A stretch of DNA of 64,000 nucleotides from Nocardioides okcheonensis (lineage in GTDB: Bacteria; Actinomycetota; Actinomycetes; Propionibacteriales; Nocardioidaceae): NCBI RefSeq assembly GCF_020991065.1, contig NZ_CP087710.1, positions 4,030,001-4,094,000 on the forward strand, given 5' to 3'. Under the pieces are notes generated by a model, which saw only the letters and a program-made list of their open reading frames with translations, was not told the origin of the DNA and ran no database searches. Positions 62,307-64,000 of this stretch are shown here, in pieces. The translations under genes were made by a program, and so were the position numbers. How positions within the stretch are numbered: the stretch's first letter is position 1; every line of letters starts with the position of its first letter.

Positions 62307-64000
62307 TCAGTAGTCGTGACCGGCGGTGCGCGGCTCCGCGAACGCCGTGTCGAGGAGGGTCTTCTGCTCCTCGGTGTGGCGCTTCACGGTGCCGACCGAC
62401 GGCGAGGCCGACGCGGGGCGGGTGACCGGCTCGACGACCAGGTCGAGCTCGGGCCACACGTTGAGCTGGTAGTGCGGCCACGGGCCCATGTTGCGGGGCT
62501 CGTCCTGCACCCAGCGGACCGCCTTGAGGTTCGGGTACTTCGCGACCTCGGCCTTGATCTCCTCGACCGGGTTCGGGTAGAGGCGCTCGACGCGGCCGAT
62601 GGCGAACTTCTCGCCGTTCTCGCGCTTGCCGCGCTCGACCATCAGGTCCCAGGTCACTCGACCCGAGCACATGATCAGCGTCTCGACCTTGGCCGGGTCG
62701 GCGGCGTCGTCGCCGATGAACGGCCGGAAGGTCGTGTCGCCGACGAAGTCCTCGGGCCGCGACGCCGCCTCCTTGCGCTTGAGCATCGACTTCGGGGTGA
62801 AGACGATCAGCGGGCGGTGCTCCTCGCCGAGCGAGTGCCGGCGCAGGAGGTGGAAGTACGACGCGGGCGTCGACGGCTGCGCGACGACCATCGCGTCCTC
62901 CGCCGACATGGTGAGGAAGCGCTCGATGCGGGCCGACGAGTGGTCCGGTCCCTGGCCCTCGTAGCCGTGGGGGAGCAGCAGGACGACGCCGGACTGCTGG
63001 CGCCACTTGGTCTGGCCGGCGGAGATGAACTCGTCGATGACGGTCTGCGCGCCGTTGACGAAGTCACCGAACTGCGCCTCCCACAGCACCAGCGCCTCGG
63101 GACGGGCCACGGAGTAGCCGTACTCGAAGCCGAGCGCGGCGTACTCGGAGAGCAGCGAGTCGTAGACGTGGAACTTCGCCTGGTCCTCGGTGAGGTTGGT
63201 CAGCGGGGTCCACTCGTCGGCGTTGGTCCGGTCGATGATCGTCGCGAAGCGCTGCACGAAGGTGCCGCGGCGCGAGTCCTGGCCGGCCAGGCGCACGGGG
63301 CGGCCGTCCATCAGCAGCGAGCCGAAGGCGAGGATCTCGCCGGTGCCCCAGTCGATCGGGCCCTCCGTGATCGCCGCGGAGCGACGCTGCAGCTGCGGCA
63401 TCACCTTCGGGTGGACGGTGAAGCCCTCCGGCGGCGTGACGTAGCTGTCGGCGATCCGCTTGAGCACCTCCGGGGAGACGGCGGTGGCGAACTCGCCGGC
63501 CGGCTTGTCCGGGTAGTCCGGGACGGTGGTCCACTCGGTGGGCGCCTCGGAGCTGGCCTCGCGCACCTCGGTGAAGACCCGCTCGAGCTGCTGCTGGTAG
63601 TCCTTGAGGACCTGCTCGGCCTCCTCGATCGTGATGTCGCCACGACCGATGAGCGACTCCGTGTAGAGCTTGCGCACCGAGCGCTTCTGCTCGATCAGGT
63701 CGTACATCAGGGGCTGCGTGTACGACGGGTCGTCGCCCTCGTTGTGGCCGCGACGGCGGTAGCACACGAGGTCGATGACGACGTCCTTGTTGAACGCCTG
63801 GCGGTAGTCGAAGGCGAGCCTGGCCACGCGGATGCAGGCCTCGGGGTCGTCGCCGTTGACGTGGAAGATCGGCGCCTGCACCATCCGCGCCACGTCGGTG
63901 GCGTAGAGCGAGGAGCGCGACGAGCCGGGCGCGGTGGTGAAGCCGACCTGGTTGTTGATCACGACGTGGACGGTGCCGCCGGTGCGGTAGCCGCGCAGCT
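62307..64000 (-). CDS. kgd: 2-oxoglutarate dehydrogenase E1 / multifunctional Kgd, C-terminal part
   Basis: The last 563 residues of the TCA-cycle enzyme; the 5' part lies beyond the window. Seen are NNQVGFTTAPGSSRSSLYAT, the TPP-domain HVNGDDPEACIRVARLAF and CYRRRGHNEGDDPSYTQPLM, the transketolase pyrimidine domain with RRGTFVQRF, and LLLPHGYEGQGPDHSSAR with its GQGPDHSSAR motif. The actinobacterial enzyme usually has an N-terminal E2-like domain, which cannot be checked here. Confidence 0.95.
   Translation of the reverse strand, partial: LRGYRTGGTVHVVINNQVGFTTAPGSSRSSLYATDVARMVQAPIFHVNGDDPEACIRVARLAFDYRQAFNKDVVIDLVCYRRRGHNEGDDPSYTQPLMYDLIEQKRSVRKLYTESLIGRGDITIEEAEQVLKDYQQQLERVFTEVREASSEAPTEWTTVPDYPDKPAGEFATAVSPEVLKRIADSYVTPPEGFTVHPKVMPQLQRRSAAITEGPIDWGTGEILAFGSLLMDGRPVRLAGQDSRRGTFVQRFATIIDRTNADEWTPLTNLTEDQAKFHVYDSLLSEYAALGFEYGYSVARPEALVLWEAQFGDFVNGAQTVIDEFISAGQTKWRQQSGVVLLLPHGYEGQGPDHSSARIERFLTMSAEDAMVVAQPSTPASYFHLLRRHSLGEEHRPLIVFTPKSMLKRKEAASRPEDFVGDTTFRPFIGDDAADPAKVETLIMCSGRVTWDLMVERGKRENGEKFAIGRVERLYPNPVEEIKAEVAKYPNLKAVRWVQDEPRNMGPWPHYQLNVWPELDLVVEPVTRPASASPSVGTVKRHTEEQKTLLDTAFAEPRTAGHDY

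Overview
The window is high-GC (about 72%) actinobacterial chromosome. Codon use, GTG and TTG starts, mycothiol-type redox control (SigR/RsrA), WhiB1, F420-dependent and nickel-SOD genes and the gene order all fit Nocardioidaceae (Nocardioides-like). That assignment is inferred from gene content only. No rRNA, tRNA, CRISPR array or prophage was seen. Both ends cut through genes: a BTAD-type regulator on the left and the 2-oxoglutarate dehydrogenase E1 (kgd) on the right.

Layout. 0-2.3 kb: regulator tail, F420-type oxidoreductase, a small acidic protein and an unusual SDR. 2.4-9.4 kb: a complete phenylacetate ring-epoxidation locus, with paaZ divergent from paaABCDE-paaI, a palindrome in the shared promoter and a TetR gene at the end. 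9.6-12.3 kb: SNF2-type helicase and a DUF5709 protein. 12.3-16.4 kb: a small accessory patch holding a DUF222/HNH gene behind an SOS-box-like site, a DUF6881-like protein, an IS30 element and a cluster of palindromes. 16.4-24.8 kb: kinase-like and hydrolase genes, then a five-gene operon (acyl-CoA dehydrogenase, SDR, APH-like kinase, histidine phosphatase, SDR) under a divergent TetR gene with a 29-bp palindrome. 26.3-30.1 kb: ABC exporter and two-component system. 30.1-34.8 kb: FKBP, CBS protein and the hisN-rsgA-aroA-DoxX operon. 34.9-42.7 kb: stress-signalling region with a membrane-tethered ECF sigma factor interrupted by an apparent frameshift, SRAP, sigR-rsrA, the 24-residue ribosomal protein bL37, and a second ECF sigma factor paired with a membrane protein. 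42.7-50 kb: TPP enzyme, PdtaS-type kinase, WhiB1, SigF-type sigma with its RsbW-like anti-sigma. 50-56.6 kb: sodN/sodX, malic enzyme, GH13 glucosidase, sugar-lactone oxidase and a second DUF222/HNH gene with a perfect SOS box. 56.6-64 kb: flavin reductase, MDR/SDR pair, a TetR-controlled ferredoxin reductase-desaturase pair, a tiny DUF6104-like gene and kgd.

How the genes work together. paaABCDE, paaZ and paaI form one pathway that epoxidises phenylacetyl-CoA and opens the ring. The 17.5-22.1 kb operon encodes, as separate proteins, the same two activities that are fused in mammalian ACAD11 (APH-type kinase plus acyl-CoA dehydrogenase). This suggests a 4-hydroxyacyl-CoA route through a phosphorylated intermediate and is the most interesting metabolic system here. 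The 31-48 kb block keeps many of the genes found together in Mycobacterium around whiB1, pdtaS, sigH, SRAP, aroA, rsgA and desA3. Regulation is unusually readable: a consensus SigR promoter before sigR, two SOS boxes and three TetR-type operators.
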